Below, one piece after another: positions 34,067 through 42,823 of a stretch of 64,000 nt of DNA. The position numbers and the translations under genes are program-made. Each line of letters starts with the position of its first letter. The first letter of the stretch is position 1. Below the pieces are notes generated by a model. The model worked only from the letters and a program-made list of their open reading frames with translations. It searched no databases and was not told where the DNA came from. Source of the DNA: an uncultured Clostridia bacterium (lineage in GTDB: Bacteria > Bacillota > Clostridia > Oscillospirales > CAG-272); NCBI GenBank assembly GCA_944391805.1, contig CALXUY010000049.1, forward strand, positions 23,423-87,422, read 5' to 3'.

Positions 34067-34907
34067 TCGGATCCGGCTGGCGCTGCGGAATGCCGAGGCG
34101 GTTGTCATCGGTGCCGGAGCCGGGCTTTCCACATCCGCGGGCTATGTCTATGCCGGAACGAGATTTCATGAGAACTTCCGGGATTTTGAGGAGAAATACG
34201 GCTTTCACGATATGTATTCCGGTGGCTTTTATCCCTATGCCTCCCTGGAGGAATACTGGGCGTATTGGTCGAGATATGTGTGCCTCAACCGATACCTGCC
34301 GCCTCCCAAGCCGGTTTACGGCGAGCTGCTCCGGCTGGTGCGAAACAGGGACTATTTTGTGCTGACCACCAACGTGGACCATTGCTTTCAGCGCGCCGGC
34401 TTTGACAAGGCGCGGTTGTTCTATACCCAGGGAGATTACGGCCTGTTTCAGTGCTCGGTTCCGTGTCATCACCAAACCTATGACAACGAGGAACAGATCC
34501 GGAGAATGGTGGCCGAACAAAAGGATATGAAAATTCCCTCCGATCTGATCCCGTATTGCCCGCGGTGCGGAAAACCGATGACGATGAATCTGCGCGCCGA
34601 CGATACCTTTGTGCAGGACCGGGGATGGGAGGAGGCAAGCCGGCGCTACCGTGCGTTCCTGCGGCGCTTTGAGGGGAGGCGCATTCTGTTTTTGGAGCTT
34701 GGCGTGGGCGGCAATACGCCTGTGATCATCAAATATCCGTTCTGGCGCATGACCATGCAGAACAGGAATGCCGTTTATGTCTGCATCAATGCCGGGGAGG
34801 CGGTTTGCCCGCATGAGATCGAGGGGCAGTCGGTCTGCGTCAACGAGGATATCGGCGCCGTGCTCGGCGCGCTGCTGCAGGGCGGAGCGGATGCGGCGGC
34901 GGATTGA
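34029..34907 (+). CDS. Class M sirtuin (SirTM), protein ADP-ribosyltransferase
   Basis: 292 residues. NAD-binding VVIGAGAGLSTSAGYVYAG, then FVLTTNVDHCFQRAGF where SirTM has N-V-D-H, zinc pairs QCSVPC and PYCPRCG, and LELGVGGNTPVIIKYPFW near the end. SirTM enzymes ADP-ribosylate rather than deacylate; in Staphylococcus and Streptococcus the target is a lipoylated GcvH-L carrier. ATGATG at 34029/34032 after GGGGAGAAGG, overlapping the macrodomain gene by 38 nt. GcvH-L and LplA2 genes are absent here. Confidence 0.9.
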   Translation: MMKYTRNYSEQIDRIRLALRNAEAVVIGAGAGLSTSAGYVYAGTRFHENFRDFEEKYGFHDMYSGGFYPYASLEEYWAYWSRYVCLNRYLPPPKPVYGELLRLVRNRDYFVLTTNVDHCFQRAGFDKARLFYTQGDYGLFQCSVPCHHQTYDNEEQIRRMVAEQKDMKIPSDLIPYCPRCGKPMTMNLRADDTFVQDRGWEEASRRYRAFLRRFEGRRILFLELGVGGNTPVIIKYPFWRMTMQNRNAVYVCINAGEAVCPHEIEGQSVCVNEDIGAVLGALLQGGADAAAD

Positions 34908-35060
34908 GGCGGAGGGGGCAGACAGAAATCCCTACGCGGAGGATTGCGGTGCAGCAGAGAAGGGGAGCGGATCGGCCATTTCAAACGGGAAGGGCTGCGG
35001 TGCGGCTCCCCCGACTGCATATGACGGGCGGATGGGATTACATGATCCCGATTCGATTGG

Positions 35061-35090
35061 AAGGAGGTATTCAGGCGATACCTCCTTTTT
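35061..35090 (+). terminator. Terminator after SirTM
   Basis: AAGGAGGTAT (35061-35070) with ATACCTCCTT (35078-35087) followed by TTT; loop TCAGGCG. Lies between converging genes, SirTM and AraC 2. The 150 bases between SirTM and it show no gene. Confidence 0.75.
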
Positions 35091-35107
35091 GATGTATGGC
35101 GTGCCGT

Positions 35108-36040
35108 TTATTCCTTGTTCTGCAGCTTTGTTCCGTTGATTTTGCGGAATTTGGTCGGGGTGATACCGGTGTGCTTGGAAAAATAGCGATTGAAATAAAA
35201 TTCGTCGCTGAAGCCCAGCCGCTCGCTGATTTCACGCAGGGATACATTTTCGGAGAGCAGAATTTTTTTAATCAACTGGCATCGGCGCTCCTGAATGTAT
35301 TCAAACACGCTTTTGCCTTCAAACTGTTCAAAAATTCTTCCCAACTGCCGTGCGCTCAGGTGCACATATTTGGCCACATCGGCGGTTTTGATGTTGGAAG
35401 CCACATTGTCCTCGATGAATTGCTTGGCGCGGATACAGCGGATATCAGTGACCCCATTTTGTATCGGATCGTAGGGGCGGTAAAGCTGATTGCGGACTTG
35501 GTCGCATACGTGAATAATCAGTCCGAACACATCGTTCCGGATGACATACGGTGTGTATGCCGAGGTTTGCCTGGCATGGACGCAGATATGCGAGATGGTT
35601 GACAGAATACAGTCATCCAGCCTTCCGCAGAACGGATTGACAAGCGCCAGCGTATCCGCAGTTGTGCGGGACAACGGGTTGTTCGGGTTGGCTATGATGT
35701 CAAAAGAGAGCGAAAGCCGTACAAGCTCCTTGGATACCGCCTCCTGCGTGTGGCTCAGGCCTGCCGGAATCAGGATAAATTCGCCCCCGCAGGCGGTCAG
35801 CAGGTGCTCGTTCACCCGGTATGAGGCTTCCCCCTCTAAAATAAAATGAATTTCCACAAAGGAATGCGTGTGTGGCTTGAAAAAGAATGTGGAGGGATCG
35901 TTGCCGAAAATGTGTGACTGAAACCAGTAAATATCGATTTCAAACGGATCGGAAATACTGGGAATCCGTATGTGATCCAATGCGCGCAGCCCCTCGGTAT
36001 CCGTATTTCTGCCCTTTTCAAGATAACGTGTCGTTTCCAT
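35108..36040 (-). CDS. AraC family transcriptional regulator (surface locus 2)
   Basis: 310 residues. Cupin sensor part (30-130) with FFKPHTHSFVEIHFILEGEA and GGEFILIPAGLSHTQ; C-terminal helix-turn-helix pair (205-300) with FIEDNVASNIKTADVAKYVH and GFSDEFYFNRYFSKHTGITP. Divergent from the locus 2 genes that start at 36311, hence their probable regulator. Own consensus promoter at 36129-36157. Confidence 0.9.
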   Translation of the reverse strand: METTRYLEKGRNTDTEGLRALDHIRIPSISDPFEIDIYWFQSHIFGNDPSTFFFKPHTHSFVEIHFILEGEASYRVNEHLLTACGGEFILIPAGLSHTQEAVSKELVRLSLSFDIIANPNNPLSRTTADTLALVNPFCGRLDDCILSTISHICVHARQTSAYTPYVIRNDVFGLIIHVCDQVRNQLYRPYDPIQNGVTDIRCIRAKQFIEDNVASNIKTADVAKYVHLSARQLGRIFEQFEGKSVFEYIQERRCQLIKKILLSENVSLREISERLGFSDEFYFNRYFSKHTGITPTKFRKINGTKLQNKE

Positions 36041-36128
36041 TTTGTATGCTTTTTCCTTTTTCTCTGGTTTGCCTGTTTTGACTATGGTTTTTCAAATCAT
36101 GAAATATTGTCGCCATTGTTTTATTTAG

Positions 36129-36157
36129 ATTATATAGTATACTTGTGTTTTTGTCAA
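36129..36157 (-). promoter_or_regulatory. Promoter of the locus 2 AraC gene
   Basis: Minus strand TTGACA (36157-36152), 17 bp, TATAAT (36134-36129): full consensus. Confidence 0.85.
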
Positions 36158-36209
36158 TATTTTAGCATGGAAATGTCAATAAAACACAAAAAATCGTCTT
36201 GATGATACA

Positions 36210-36238
36210 TTGACAATACACGGAAAATATTATAAAAT
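36210..36238 (+). promoter_or_regulatory. Probable promoter of surface locus 2
   Basis: TTGACA (36210-36215), 17 bp, TAAAAT (36233-36238), about 75 bp before the first gene of locus 2. Confidence 0.65.
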
Positions 36239-36310
36239 ATTCAACACAATTCACAGATTGGCAAAAAAATTGAGAGAGAAATATTTGCAGATTGACAGGA
36301 GAATATCAAG

Positions 36311-38899
36311 GTGAAAATGAAAAAACAAAGTGCCCTTTGCCGTCATATTGCTGTTTTATTGTTGTTTGGATGTCTGCTTTTGACGGCATGCGGGGAAAAA
36401 CATCCACCGGGGGACATCACGCTCACCGGTACCGGGGATGAGAGCGGCGGCGAGGCGCCGCCCGCGTCGGAGGGGTTGCCGATTGTGCTGGATGGAAAGA
36501 GCGACTATGTCATTATCTGCAATTTTCAGGATACACTGGGCAAAAATTTTGCCAACGATTTCTGGCAGCTCATTTACGATGTGTATGGCGTGTCGCTGAA
36601 TATCAAAAGCCAGTCCTCCGCATATGAAAAGGAGATCATTGTGGGGGATACCGACCGTTCCGCCAGCGCCGCTGTCCAGGCGCAGATGCAGGACTCCTCC
36701 GATTTTGCCGTGTGTGCGGTGGAGGATGATCTGGTGCTCCGTGCCACCGATGCGGCAGCCTACGAGCGGCTGCTGTTGGCTGTTCGCGACAGAGTGCTTC
36801 CCCATCCGACCGGGCAGAGCTTCCTGTTTTCGCCCACCCAGAATCTTGTTGCCAGTATGAACCCGAATCTGAATTTTGAAGGGAATCCGTTACAGATGCT
36901 GATCAATGGAAGCAGTGAGTATACCATCGTTTACCCAAAGGATGATATCAATGCCTTGGCGCTTGCCGATCATCTGAAGGACTATATCAAAGAATCCTTG
37001 GGGGTGTCCCTGCCGGTCAAGGACGACAGCTCCGAATATGCGCACGAAATTTTCATCGGCGCCGAGGGCAGCCGGCGGGTGGTGCAGGGCGCCAAGCGGA
37101 AGCTGGCGTCCGAGCAGGATTTTGCCCTGTGGTTTGAGGAGGATGATATCGCCATTGCCGCCACCGATAACAAAATGTATGTGCTGGCGATGCTCAAGCT
37201 GATGGAGCTGTGCGCCGACGGTCTGCAGAATGACGGAAGCGTGGTGCTGCACGAAGCCGATCGGTATGTGTTCAGCCTGAACGGCAGAGCGTTTGCGTAC
37301 GACGCCGCCGAGTACTGCCGGCGTTACCAGGCCATTTACGGCACCTACAGCAGTTATCACGAGGATAAGCTCTATAATACCTCCTGGCTTCCGGCCGAGG
37401 CCAAGGATGACCAAAGACTGGTGGAGGCCCTGATTGCGCGCATGGGCAGCAGCGCGGCTCTTTCGGTCGGCTCCTCGAGCGTGCTGTATGACGGTTTCGT
37501 GCGCAAGCTGGATCCGGCGGATTACAGTCGGGCGGCAAAGCTGCTGGATGGCGACATCTGGATTCCGCAGGAGTTTGCTTTGCAGTATTTCGGAGAGCAG
37601 CCGGAGGCGGATGCGGAGGGCTATGTGAATGTCAGCGCCTATTGCCGCGCCTCTGAAGGATACTCCCTGTTTTATGACGCCGGAAGCGGAATTGCCGTCA
37701 TCACTCCGGCACAGGTGGCGTCCTTTGCCGACGCTGCCGGGAGCGATGGCAAATACACCAATGCGCAATACATCGAACGGATGCGGGAATTTTTCCATTC
37801 CGCGGTGATTCCGGAACCGGGAAACAACACCGAGCAAAGCCGCGTCGTAGTGGAATATATCGAGTATCCGCAGTATGTGCTGGATTTTCATACCGAGGAG
37901 TATTACACCACCTATTCGCCCAGCATTGTGGTTGTGCAGGAGAGCGACAGAAGCGTGTATTATGTTTCCTATGAAATCAGTCTGGTCTGCGATTATGAGG
38001 AGCTGGACGTGAACACCGTGGTGAAAAAAAGCGTGGACGGCGGACTGACCTGGGAAACGGTGGTGGAAGCAATTCCCGATCTGCGCTGGTCGTCGATCTT
38101 TGAAAACAAGGGTGTGATTTATCTGCTGGGAAGCAGCCTGCGGAATGGCGATGCGGTCATCATTCAGATAGAGGAAAACGGCGGGTATCGCAAGCAGATC
38201 CTCTTTCCGGATGCGCAGATCCGCGGGGGTACCGCTCCGGGAAGCGTGCTGCACGCAAACGGCCGCATCTATAAAGCCTATCACACCGCCGCCATCAGCG
38301 CACCGGAGGATGCGGATCTGATGCTGCCGGCGAGCTGGACGCTTTCCAACCGCACGAACGCCTCCGATCTGGCCCCCAACGGAGGGGAGGGTAGCATGGT
38401 ACAGGGAAAGGACGGACAGATTTATCAGGTCATGCATACCAACGAAACGCAGAGCGCCTATGTTCTGAAGCTGTCTGCCGACGGCACGACCTTCACGCCC
38501 TTCCTGCCCGAAACCAACAATATTGTGGAGTTTCCCACCTGCATATCCAAGTCCAGCGTTCTGTACGACGCGGTCTCCGGCAAGTATCTGTCGCTGACCA
38601 ATATCTGCAATACGCAGAATGTGCGTCAGCGCAATGTGCTGGCGCTGGTATGCTCCGACGACCTGATCACATGGGAAGTTGCCGATTACATCCTGGTGGA
38701 GCGGGAACTGATCAACCCGTTGTATTCCACCACCGCGCATGCCTTTCAGTATACCGATTTTCAGATTGACGGGGATGACATTGTTATGGTGGTTCGGGAG
38801 GCCAGCGGCTATGCCAACACCTATCACGACGGCAATTATACCACGTTTTACCGGATTTCCAATTTCCGTTCGCTGCTGCCTGTAGCGGAGGCGTCATGA
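36311..38899 (+). CDS. Lipoprotein with two glucuronidase-N-terminus-like domains and a sialidase-like propeller
   Basis: 862 residues. Lipobox LTAC (Cys about 27). Two similar alpha/beta domains (about 55-165 and 180-325) with YEKEIIVGDTDRS and YAHEIFIGAEGSRR, the style of the N-terminal domains of alpha-glucuronidases and hexosaminidases. The C-terminal half is a propeller with one clear Asp-box, SVDGGLTW (about 574), and further blade remnants. No catalytic set for a true sialidase can be assigned by eye. The GTG at 36311 fits the AGGAG spacing better than the ATG six bases later. Overlaps the GDSL gene by ATGA. Confidence 0.72.
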   Translation: MKMKKQSALCRHIAVLLLFGCLLLTACGEKHPPGDITLTGTGDESGGEAPPASEGLPIVLDGKSDYVIICNFQDTLGKNFANDFWQLIYDVYGVSLNIKSQSSAYEKEIIVGDTDRSASAAVQAQMQDSSDFAVCAVEDDLVLRATDAAAYERLLLAVRDRVLPHPTGQSFLFSPTQNLVASMNPNLNFEGNPLQMLINGSSEYTIVYPKDDINALALADHLKDYIKESLGVSLPVKDDSSEYAHEIFIGAEGSRRVVQGAKRKLASEQDFALWFEEDDIAIAATDNKMYVLAMLKLMELCADGLQNDGSVVLHEADRYVFSLNGRAFAYDAAEYCRRYQAIYGTYSSYHEDKLYNTSWLPAEAKDDQRLVEALIARMGSSAALSVGSSSVLYDGFVRKLDPADYSRAAKLLDGDIWIPQEFALQYFGEQPEADAEGYVNVSAYCRASEGYSLFYDAGSGIAVITPAQVASFADAAGSDGKYTNAQYIERMREFFHSAVIPEPGNNTEQSRVVVEYIEYPQYVLDFHTEEYYTTYSPSIVVVQESDRSVYYVSYEISLVCDYEELDVNTVVKKSVDGGLTWETVVEAIPDLRWSSIFENKGVIYLLGSSLRNGDAVIIQIEENGGYRKQILFPDAQIRGGTAPGSVLHANGRIYKAYHTAAISAPEDADLMLPASWTLSNRTNASDLAPNGGEGSMVQGKDGQIYQVMHTNETQSAYVLKLSADGTTFTPFLPETNNIVEFPTCISKSSVLYDAVSGKYLSLTNICNTQNVRQRNVLALVCSDDLITWEVADYILVERELINPLYSTTAHAFQYTDFQIDGDDIVMVVREASGYANTYHDGNYTTFYRISNFRSLLPVAEAS

Positions 38900-40113
38900 A
38901 AAAACAGATCGGAATATGGCTGCTTCTGCTTGCCGGCCTGCTGACCGGGTGCGCTTCCGGCACTGCCCCCGAAGCGCTCACACAGGCGACAGCCCCGCAT
39001 TCCGCAGATTCCTCCGGACAGTCTACGGCTGCTGCCGAGGATCCCTGCACAGGCTTGCAATCGGTCCGTGTCAACGGTGTGGATATCGGCCAGTTTTCAA
39101 TTGTGTATGCAACCGAGTTTACCCGGGAAAATTGCTGGGAGGACTACCGTGCTGCCGCGTGTGAGCTGGCAGATGCGCTGAGGAAGCTGGCCGGTGTGGA
39201 GCTGCCGGTTTTGCCGGATACCGCCGAGGCACAGCCGCACGAAATTCTGCTTGGCATTGCCTACCGGGCCGAATGCAGCGTTTACTACGAACCGGAGAAG
39301 GAATTGAAGCCTGACGAATTCCGTGCAGAATATGCAAACGGAAAAATTCTGTTGGGAGGCGATTGCATGGGCAGCGTTGCCGCGGCCTGTAATGCTTTTG
39401 TGCGGCATCTGGCAGAAACCGCCGTCGATGGGACGGCAGAGCTTTCCGAAACCTTTTCCCTGACCGGTGAGCGGCATATCAGGCGGATTGTATGCGTAGG
39501 CGACAGCATTACGCAGGGGGTGGGGGCCGAAGACGAGGCGTCCGGCTCTTATCCCGCCTATCTGCAGCAGGCACTCGGCAGCGGGTATGATGTGGTCAAT
39601 CTCGGCAAGGGCGGGGCCACCATGTGCAGTGTGTCGGACGCCCTGTATGTCGGCCGCTCGTACATTACACAAAGCGGATATTATGAGCGGCTGCTGGAGC
39701 TTGCCGGGCAAACCGATGTGGTTTTGATCATGCTCGGCTCGAACGACGGCTCATGGACCGATTCGGTCAATGCGCTGCTGCAGGACCGTCCAGAGGAATT
39801 TCAGACCGATTTCCGGCTGAATCTGACGCTGATGGTGCGGGAGCTGCGGAAGCGGAATCCTGAAATTCGGATCTGGCTGTTCAACGCTCCGGTCTGTTTC
39901 GGCGCGCGGGAACAGAACTTTGAGAATTACATACGTCCATTTCAGAAGGCAATGGCCGACGAGCTGGAGCTGGAATGGTATGATATGTATGGCTTTACAA
40001 AGGCCAACCTGCCGCAGAGCACCTGCTTTTCGGACGGGATTCACCCCAATTCCGCGGGGTATCGGAAAATCGGAGAGGAGGTTGCGCGTCTGCTGTCAGA
40101 ATCTTTCCAGTGA
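38896..40113 (+). CDS. SGNH/GDSL hydrolase lipoprotein
   Basis: 405 residues. Lipobox LTGC (Cys about 19), then a domain (about 50-180) of the same type as in the preceding protein (HEILLGIAYRAE, ANGKILLGGDCMGS), then an SGNH hydrolase (about 195-400): block I VCVGDSITQG, block II Gly in LGKGGATM, block III MLGSNDG, block V SDGIHPN with the Asp/His pair. Expected to deacylate surface or environmental glycans. Sharing the N-terminal domain and an ATGA overlap with the gene before it argues for a joint substrate. Confidence 0.85.
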   Translation: MKKQIGIWLLLLAGLLTGCASGTAPEALTQATAPHSADSSGQSTAAAEDPCTGLQSVRVNGVDIGQFSIVYATEFTRENCWEDYRAAACELADALRKLAGVELPVLPDTAEAQPHEILLGIAYRAECSVYYEPEKELKPDEFRAEYANGKILLGGDCMGSVAAACNAFVRHLAETAVDGTAELSETFSLTGERHIRRIVCVGDSITQGVGAEDEASGSYPAYLQQALGSGYDVVNLGKGGATMCSVSDALYVGRSYITQSGYYERLLELAGQTDVVLIMLGSNDGSWTDSVNALLQDRPEEFQTDFRLNLTLMVRELRKRNPEIRIWLFNAPVCFGAREQNFENYIRPFQKAMADELELEWYDMYGFTKANLPQSTCFSDGIHPNSAGYRKIGEEVARLLSESFQ

Positions 40114-40165
40114 GGTATGAAAGAGGCAAGGAACAACTCAACAAAAATCAAAAGGAGGGTAAGGG

Positions 40166-41443
40166 ATGAAACGTTTTTTCACAATCACGCTGATCGCCTG
40201 CATTCTGGCATCGGTGTTTCCGCTTGGACTTGGCGCGGCCGAGGCGAACCGGGATATTGAGCAGAATCTGGTTGTCCATTATGATTTTGATGGCACCGAT
40301 GAAGAATATCTCAAAAACAAAGCCGAAAATTCCCTGGCGGAGCAGCTACTGGCCGGCACAGAACAGGATGACCTGACCGGCGATCTTTATGTCAAATCCG
40401 ACGAGGGCTTCCTCCGGGATGCCGAGGCCGGAACGCTTACCGGCACCGAAAAAACCGATTCGGTGTATATTCATCAGGCCTTGGCCGAACAGGTGGTGCG
40501 TGGCGAATATACCATTTTCACCCGCTTCAAGCTGAACGGAGTGGAGGAGGGGAGTGCCACCAACTACTATGCCGTTGCGGAAATGCGTACCTTTGGTTCG
40601 GCCAGCAAGCGGCCGCTCTGCCTGATGTATGCCGATACTGCAGGCGGAAACGACGGCGTGTATGTCGGCATTTCCAGCGTCGCAAATGCCGCGAGCAACA
40701 AATCGTTTGTCAGCTCGCATCCGCAGGAGGACGTGAACGCCCGCTTTGTCAATGTGGCGCTGGTGGTAACGGACACCACCGGCGGCGAGGGTGACACGCG
40801 CAATTATGCGGCCAGTCTGTATCTCTCCACCGGTCTGCCGCAGGATGCGGGTAGCTGGACCTGCAAGAGGCGAAATTGGGTCATCGGGCCGGATATTTCG
40901 GAAGCGGCCTCCCATTTGTACCTTTTTTCCAACGGGACCAATCCGGGCGGCGTTACCATTGATGATTTCCGGCTCTATAATACCGACCTGAGCCTTGAGC
41001 AGATTGCCGGCATCATTCCGGACGGCCGTTTTGCCAGCGAGGTGCGGCTGGCCGGAACACAGGAGTCGGATATCGCGGACGGAACCTATTCGGTGCGCTT
41101 CATTGCCACGCTGGACAGCCTGACCTATGAGGCAGCCGGCTTTGAGATACTCGCGCAGAGCGAGAACGGGAGCTTTGATCTTTCCAAAGCCTGTACAACG
41201 GTTTACCGCAGCATTCTGGCCTCGGATGACGGAAAGCAGGAGGCCGTTACAGCCGAGTCGCTTTACGGCAGCTATTGCATGGCGTTGGCCGTTACCGGGA
41301 TTCCTGTGCCGGAGGGAGAAATTCAGTTCCGCGTGCGCGCTTATGTGCAGCGGGACGGAGAGAAGATTTATACGACGTCCTATGTATTTCAGGCATCGCC
41401 CGGTGCGGACGGCGTTACGCTGACCGCAATCCCGGCAGCCTGA
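40166..41443 (+). CDS. Secreted LamG-domain protein (locus 2, first)
   Basis: 425 residues. Signal peptide cleaved near GLGAAEA (about 23). LamG-type domain about 30-285 (NLVVHYDFDGTDEEYL at its start, IDDFRLYNTDLSLEQIAGI at its end), then a C-terminal beta-sandwich of about 130 residues (VRFIATLDSLTYEAAGFEI ... FRVRAYVQRDGEKIYTTSYV), a module also frequent in clostridial surface proteins. SD AGGAGGGTAAGGG. Similar in arrangement to the protein at 27305 though the end modules differ. Confidence 0.78.
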   Translation: MKRFFTITLIACILASVFPLGLGAAEANRDIEQNLVVHYDFDGTDEEYLKNKAENSLAEQLLAGTEQDDLTGDLYVKSDEGFLRDAEAGTLTGTEKTDSVYIHQALAEQVVRGEYTIFTRFKLNGVEEGSATNYYAVAEMRTFGSASKRPLCLMYADTAGGNDGVYVGISSVANAASNKSFVSSHPQEDVNARFVNVALVVTDTTGGEGDTRNYAASLYLSTGLPQDAGSWTCKRRNWVIGPDISEAASHLYLFSNGTNPGGVTIDDFRLYNTDLSLEQIAGIIPDGRFASEVRLAGTQESDIADGTYSVRFIATLDSLTYEAAGFEILAQSENGSFDLSKACTTVYRSILASDDGKQEAVTAESLYGSYCMALAVTGIPVPEGEIQFRVRAYVQRDGEKIYTTSYVFQASPGADGVTLTAIPAA

Positions 41444-41466
41444 GCGGAAAGGAGGAACCAAACAGA

Positions 41467-41598
41467 ATGAAGCCCTATGATAGCCCCTTGTTGTCCGTGT
41501 CCGTATTCCGGATGCCGGACGTCATCACTGCCTCTGACCTCTCGTATGGCTATGCCGATGAGGGACGCGGAGATGAAATCGCATGGCCCGGCCTATGA
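41467..41598 (+). CDS. 43-residue peptide, same type as the one at 28968
   Basis: ATG 11 nt after AGGAGG. Begins MKPYDSPLLSVSVFRMPD, continues VITASDLSYGYADEG and ends AWPGL. It lies 23 bp after a LamG gene and 32 bp before the next one. The shared pattern with the locus 1 peptide is described there. No signal sequence, no Cys. Function unknown; a modified peptide or a regulator of the locus are both conceivable. Confidence 0.6.
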   Translation: MKPYDSPLLSVSVFRMPDVITASDLSYGYADEGRGDEIAWPGL

Positions 41599-41630
41599 AT
41601 TGAATTCAGAAATCAAGAAAGGATACTGTT

Positions 41631-42764
41631 ATGAAAAAGAAATGTTTGTCTGCCATTGTGTTGGCGATTCTGTTGCTTTGCAGCTTTCCGGTCTCGGGTA
41701 TGGCCGAGTCGGATGTCCCGGGCGGCGATGAGGCTGAGGCCGGGGACGGCCTGGGCGAGTTCCTCGTGCTTCACTACGATTTTGAAGGCGCCGATATCCT
41801 TGAGGCAATGGAGGATAAGGCGACTGCCGGCAGCGTACAGGACGATTTGCAGCCAATCAAGGGCAAGGTCAATTTTTCCGGTCTGGAGGTGGATCCCACC
41901 AACGGGACCATCAAAAATACAGCGAACGATTGCGGGGTGTTCTGCCCTCCGTCCGACGATACCAAAATTTCCAGCAGCGGCAACAGCACGTGGTTTGTGC
42001 GCTTCCGGCTGGATCCGCTGGATTCCAGCACAGGCGATTATATCTTCATTGTGGAGATGAGAACCTTTGGCTCCAGCTCTGTCCGCCCGTTTGCCATTCA
42101 GTACAAACGGTCTACAAACAAGCTGTATGTTTCCATGTCGGATGGGGAGTCCCCCGGGACCGCGCAGAACTTCCAGTGCGAGCAGGAATTCCCATACGAT
42201 CCGGATGTTTATATCAATATGGCGGTCACGGTCAGCAAAAATGCCGAGAACAAGTATGTGGGCGTGGTGCACACCTCCACCGGCCTGCCCCAAACCGAGG
42301 ACGATTGGACCGAGCTTTTCACGTTTACCATCGGTGAATCGATTGCGCAGCCGGGGTCGGCCAACAATCTTTGGCTGATGTCCAACGGTTCAACCGGATG
42401 TGTTGCCACGGTTGTGATAGACGATGTGCGGCTTTACAACAAGGCACTGACCCTGACGGAAATTCAGAACCTGTTTGCCAACGGTTCCTTTGAGGGACAG
42501 CTCAAGGCCGAGGATCCGGAGGAGCCCGAAGTGACCGATGATACCGACGAAGAGACAACCAAAGAGACGCCCACGTCTACACCGGAGCCGCAGGATTCGG
42601 ATGAGGAGACTGTGCCGACCGATTCCGCGGGAGAGGAAAGCGATACAGCGCCGGCGGCTGCATCAGGGGATGGCGGCTGCCAGTCAGCGGCTGCGGCCGG
42701 AGGCCTCTGCGCGGCGGCTGCCTGCGCCGGGCTGCTTATGACATGGAAAAGGAAAAAGCGGTAA
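41631..42764 (+). CDS. LamG-domain protein with Gly-Cys C-terminal membrane anchor (locus 2, second)
   Basis: 377 residues. Signal peptide (cleavage near GMAESD, about 25), LamG-type domain about 40-285 (FLVLHYDFEGADILEAMEDK ... IDDVRLYNKALTLTEIQNL), a Thr/Glu/Pro/Asp-rich spacer (290-340), and a tail GDGGCQSAAAAGGL, hydrophobic helix, then KRKKR. The Cys-helix-basic tail resembles the MYXO-CTERM/SYNERG-CTERM class of sorting tails rather than LPXTG. SD AAGAAAGGA. It is the surface-anchored member of the locus. Confidence 0.78.
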   Translation: MKKKCLSAIVLAILLLCSFPVSGMAESDVPGGDEAEAGDGLGEFLVLHYDFEGADILEAMEDKATAGSVQDDLQPIKGKVNFSGLEVDPTNGTIKNTANDCGVFCPPSDDTKISSSGNSTWFVRFRLDPLDSSTGDYIFIVEMRTFGSSSVRPFAIQYKRSTNKLYVSMSDGESPGTAQNFQCEQEFPYDPDVYINMAVTVSKNAENKYVGVVHTSTGLPQTEDDWTELFTFTIGESIAQPGSANNLWLMSNGSTGCVATVVIDDVRLYNKALTLTEIQNLFANGSFEGQLKAEDPEEPEVTDDTDEETTKETPTSTPEPQDSDEETVPTDSAGEESDTAPAAASGDGGCQSAAAAGGLCAAAACAGLLMTWKRKKR

Positions 42765-42783
42765 GGTTTTTACACGTCCATTT

Positions 42784-42805
42784 CCGGGGTCTGCCAAGGC
42801 CCCGG
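42784..42805 (+). promoter_or_regulatory. Intercistronic hairpin before the binding-protein gene (locus 2)
   Basis: CCGGGG (42784-42789) with CCCCGG (42800-42805), ending 4 nt before the AAAGGAG region. Same position as the hairpin before the locus 1 binding-protein gene. Confidence 0.5.
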
Positions 42806-42823
42806 ATCAGAAAGGAGTTTGCT

